Assembly (NCBI RefSeq): GCF_900007165.1
Contig: NZ_CYGY02000062.1
Coordinates: 1 to 64,000 of the forward strand
Direction of reading: 5' to 3'
From: Paraburkholderia piptadeniae
GTDB lineage: Bacteria; Pseudomonadota; Gammaproteobacteria; Burkholderiales; Burkholderiaceae
DNA length: 64,000 nucleotides
Notes under the pieces: model-generated
Told to the model about the DNA's origin: nothing
Seen by the model: the letters and a program-made list of their open reading frames with translations, nothing else
Databases searched by the model: none
Part shown: piece by piece, positions 62,482 through 64,000 of the stretch
Position numbering within the stretch: position 1 is the first letter of the stretch
Layout: the number at the start of each line of letters is the position of its first letter
Translations under genes and position numbers: made by a program

Positions 62482-62694
62482 CGCGAGTGGAGCGCCGCTG
62501 GGTGGGCGGGCCTTGAAGAAATGTGGGTCATGCGATGCTGCATTCGATGCGCGGCGCCATTGCCTGAAGCCGGCTTATAAACGGGCGTACAAGCGGGCGT
62601 ACAGGCAGCGCGTCGCGCGTGGGCGCTGGCGTCCGTTTCCCGCGGCTCCAGCGAATGGCGACGGGTTTCGTCCGTCCCGTCGCCCCCCTGCATC

Positions 62695-62925
62695 TGGCCG
62701 GTATCCGGGCTGGCGGCTCATCGCGTTCGCCTTCCCACTTGCATGATGCAGGCAGTGGCCTTGAACGCACTGCGCGGAAGTTGTTCCTTCCGCTCGCCGC
62801 GTGACCGTTGCGGGGACAGCACAGGCTGAGCACCTCATTTGACGCACGACACGTGCCATACAAAAGACGCGCTTCCCTGTTTCCCGTTTAACCGTGCAAG
62901 CGAACGCAGGCACGGCACCAGACGC
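62695..62925 (-). ncRNA. cobalamin riboswitch controlling the cobA operon
   Basis: Read on the minus strand, the conserved order is complete. A GGTGC element at about 62919-62915 and GTTAAACGGGAA at about 62892-62881 come first. GGTG follows at about 62834. The core CTGTCCCCGCAACGGT lies near 62821-62806 and the terminal AGCCCGGATACCGG near 62710-62697. This is the AdoCbl aptamer of the cobalamin family. It precedes cobA by about 210 bases, leaving room for an expression platform. No other RNA class has this combination. Confidence 0.93.
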
Positions 62926-63059
62926 GCGCATACGATAGCACAGCCGACCTTGCGCGTCGCTGCGGAGTTTCCTCGATGAGCACGCCGCAACGGGTGCGGA
63001 GAAAGCATTAAGGCTCTATTCTTGACGCTCCCCGCGCGCGAGCCTAAACTCGCACGCAC
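62926..63059. promoter_or_regulatory. shared promoter region between two divergent cobalamin riboswitches
   Basis: A 134-base interval between two head-to-head aptamers must contain both promoters. An AT-richer patch is seen at 63000-63020 (AAAGCATTAAGGCTCTATTC). No gene fits here. Confidence 0.5.
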
Positions 63060-63306
63060 TCTGGTGCTCGCGCGCGCTTTCTGCTCGCGCAGTTAAACGG
63101 GAAATAGCCGGCCCCTCGTGTCGCTCGTATCGTCACAGGGCCAAACTATGCTGCTCCCCGCAACGGTAGGTGAAGGCATCGCGAAGTCGATGCGGAGCCG
63201 TCTCGCTGCATGTGCGTCCAACAGTGGCCCATGCGGATCATCCACTGCGCGAAAACGCTCGCGCGGGAAGGAGAGGCGGCGCTTTCATCAGCCCGGATAC
63301 CGGCCC
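63060..63306 (+). ncRNA. cobalamin riboswitch controlling cobW
   Basis: The plus strand shows the full set of cobalamin aptamer words: CTGGTGCTC at 63061, GTTAAACGGGAA near 63092-63103, and the B12-box core GCTGCTCCCCGCAACGGTA near 63150-63168. Next come TGAAGGCATCGCGAAGTCGATGC and the closing AGCCCGGATACCGG near 63290-63303. About 200 bases separate it from the cobW start. Confidence 0.93.
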
Positions 63307-63507
63307 GAGAAAACGACGCAATGCTGCGGGGATGCGGCGCTGCGTTCACGATTCCGCACGCGCCGCGTGCCCGTTTCGCGCTGGCTTCTTCAGGCTGCGA
63401 AGCGTTTGCGGCGCCGTTTTCCGTCCCCGTGCATCACACTGACTCGCATCGCTCGCGGCGTTGCGATTCCAGAGTCGCCCACAAACACATCGGGCAACGG
63501 AGCCATC

Positions 63508-64000
63508 ATGCAGACACAGATGCGCAAGATTCCCGTGACGATCGTCACAGGCTTTCTCGGCAGCGGCAAGACGACGTTGATGCGTCACATCCTTCAGCAC
63601 GCGGGCGGCCTGCGCATCGCGGTGATCGTCAACGAGTTCGGCGAGCTTGGCATCGACGGGGAAATCCTCAAGGGTTGCGGCATCGGTTGCGACGAGGACG
63701 GCAACGAGACGGAAGGCCAGCTCTACGAGCTCGCCAATGGCTGCCTGTGCTGCACCGTGCAGGAAGAGTTCTTTCCCGTGATGGAGCAGCTCGTCGAGCG
63801 GCGCGGCCAGATCGATCACGTGCTGATCGAAACATCGGGGCTCGCGTTGCCGAAGCCGCTCGTGCAGGCGTTCAACTGGCCGTCGATCAAGAACAGTTTC
63901 ACCGTCGATGCCGTCGTCACCGTGGTCGACGGTCCCGCCGTCGCGAGCGGTCAGTTTGCCGACGACCCCGCCGCCGTCGACCGGTTGCGCAAGGCCGATC
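63508..64000 (+). CDS. cobW: cobalamin biosynthesis GTPase CobW (truncated by the window edge)
   Basis: The first 164 codons of a CobW/COG0523 GTPase. The P-loop GFLGSGKTT is at 15-23, NEFGELGIDGEIL carries the switch region, and the metal-binding motif NGCLCC with C79, C81 and C82 is intact. A short Asp/Glu/Gly insertion (CDEDGNETEG) precedes that motif, as in cobalamin-linked CobW. It probably delivers cobalt to CobNST, whose genes are expected just beyond the window. It lies downstream of its own riboswitch. The gene continues past 64000. Confidence 0.92.
   Translation, partial: MQTQMRKIPVTIVTGFLGSGKTTLMRHILQHAGGLRIAVIVNEFGELGIDGEILKGCGIGCDEDGNETEGQLYELANGCLCCTVQEEFFPVMEQLVERRGQIDHVLIETSGLALPKPLVQAFNWPSIKNSFTVDAVVTVVDGPAVASGQFADDPAAVDRLRKAD

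Noticed and set aside
63170..63442. 90-codon open frame between the cobalamin riboswitch and cobW
   Set aside because: It overlaps the conserved aptamer core and has no coding character.
1..64000. CRISPR array, tRNA genes, intact insertion sequences or prophage
   Set aside because: No regularly spaced repeats, no tRNA-like cloverleaf, and no transposase, integrase or phage structural gene was recognised on either strand.

Overview
The window reads as a GC-rich chromosomal segment of a Burkholderiaceae bacterium, most likely Paraburkholderia or a close relative. Supporting signs are two OmpC/Bcs-type porins, DUF3331 and DUF4148 small proteins (families I associate with Burkholderiales), strong third-position GC in most genes, and whole-operon resemblance to Burkholderia/Pseudomonas quaternary-amine and cobalamin loci. 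Species assignment is inference only.

Region 1 (about 0.2-15 kb) is a quaternary-ammonium island. It holds a glycine-betaine-type binding protein, an APC permease, formyl-THF deformylase (purU), a LysR regulator divergent from choline sulfatase (betC), a choline-type binding protein and a porin. It ends with a complete L-carnitine catabolic unit: a GlxA-type regulator (cdhR-like), caiX-like binding protein, cdhC-, cdhA- and cdhB-like enzymes and an alpha/beta hydrolase. Three periplasmic binding proteins are present without any permease or ATPase, which suggests a shared core transporter elsewhere. A dimethylglycine/sarcosine dehydrogenase at 53.7-56.2 kb could handle the downstream demethylation steps, with purU returning one-carbon units to free THF.

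Region 2 (15-18.2 kb) holds a DUF3331 protein, an AI-2E family membrane protein and an OpgC-like membrane protein.

Region 3 (18.7-36.1 kb) is an exopolysaccharide locus of the Wzx/Wzy type. On the plus strand are Wza, Wzb and Wzc, a broken UDP-glucose dehydrogenase, an acyltransferase, three glycosyltransferases, a flippase and a polymerase/ligase. Converging on the minus strand are a GlxA-like regulator, a WcaJ-type initiating transferase, a DUF1972 glycosyltransferase and a large clan GH-A-like glycosidase. The locus looks less GC-rich than its flanks, especially at 20-23 and 33-36 kb.

Region 4 (36.5-53.7 kb) is general housekeeping and accessory content: a porin, Nudix hydrolase, DeoR regulator, SRPBCC protein, LysM/LytM lipoprotein, dehalogenase-like hydrolase, a polar amino-acid ABC system lacking an ATPase with a LysR regulator, a ChaA-type exchanger, BON protein, 3-methyladenine glycosylase, DUF4148 protein, CBS protein, GTP cyclohydrolase II, an NmrA-like oxidoreductase and an AraC regulator.

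Region 5 (53.7-64 kb) holds the FAD/GcvT demethylating dehydrogenase with a divergent DeoR regulator, an orphan OmpR-type response regulator and a cobalamin operon (cobA-cobE-cobO-cobB-bluB, minus strand). That operon is divergent from cobW, which runs off the window. Each arm carries its own cobalamin riboswitch, head to head. No tRNA, rRNA, CRISPR array or intact insertion sequence was recognised.
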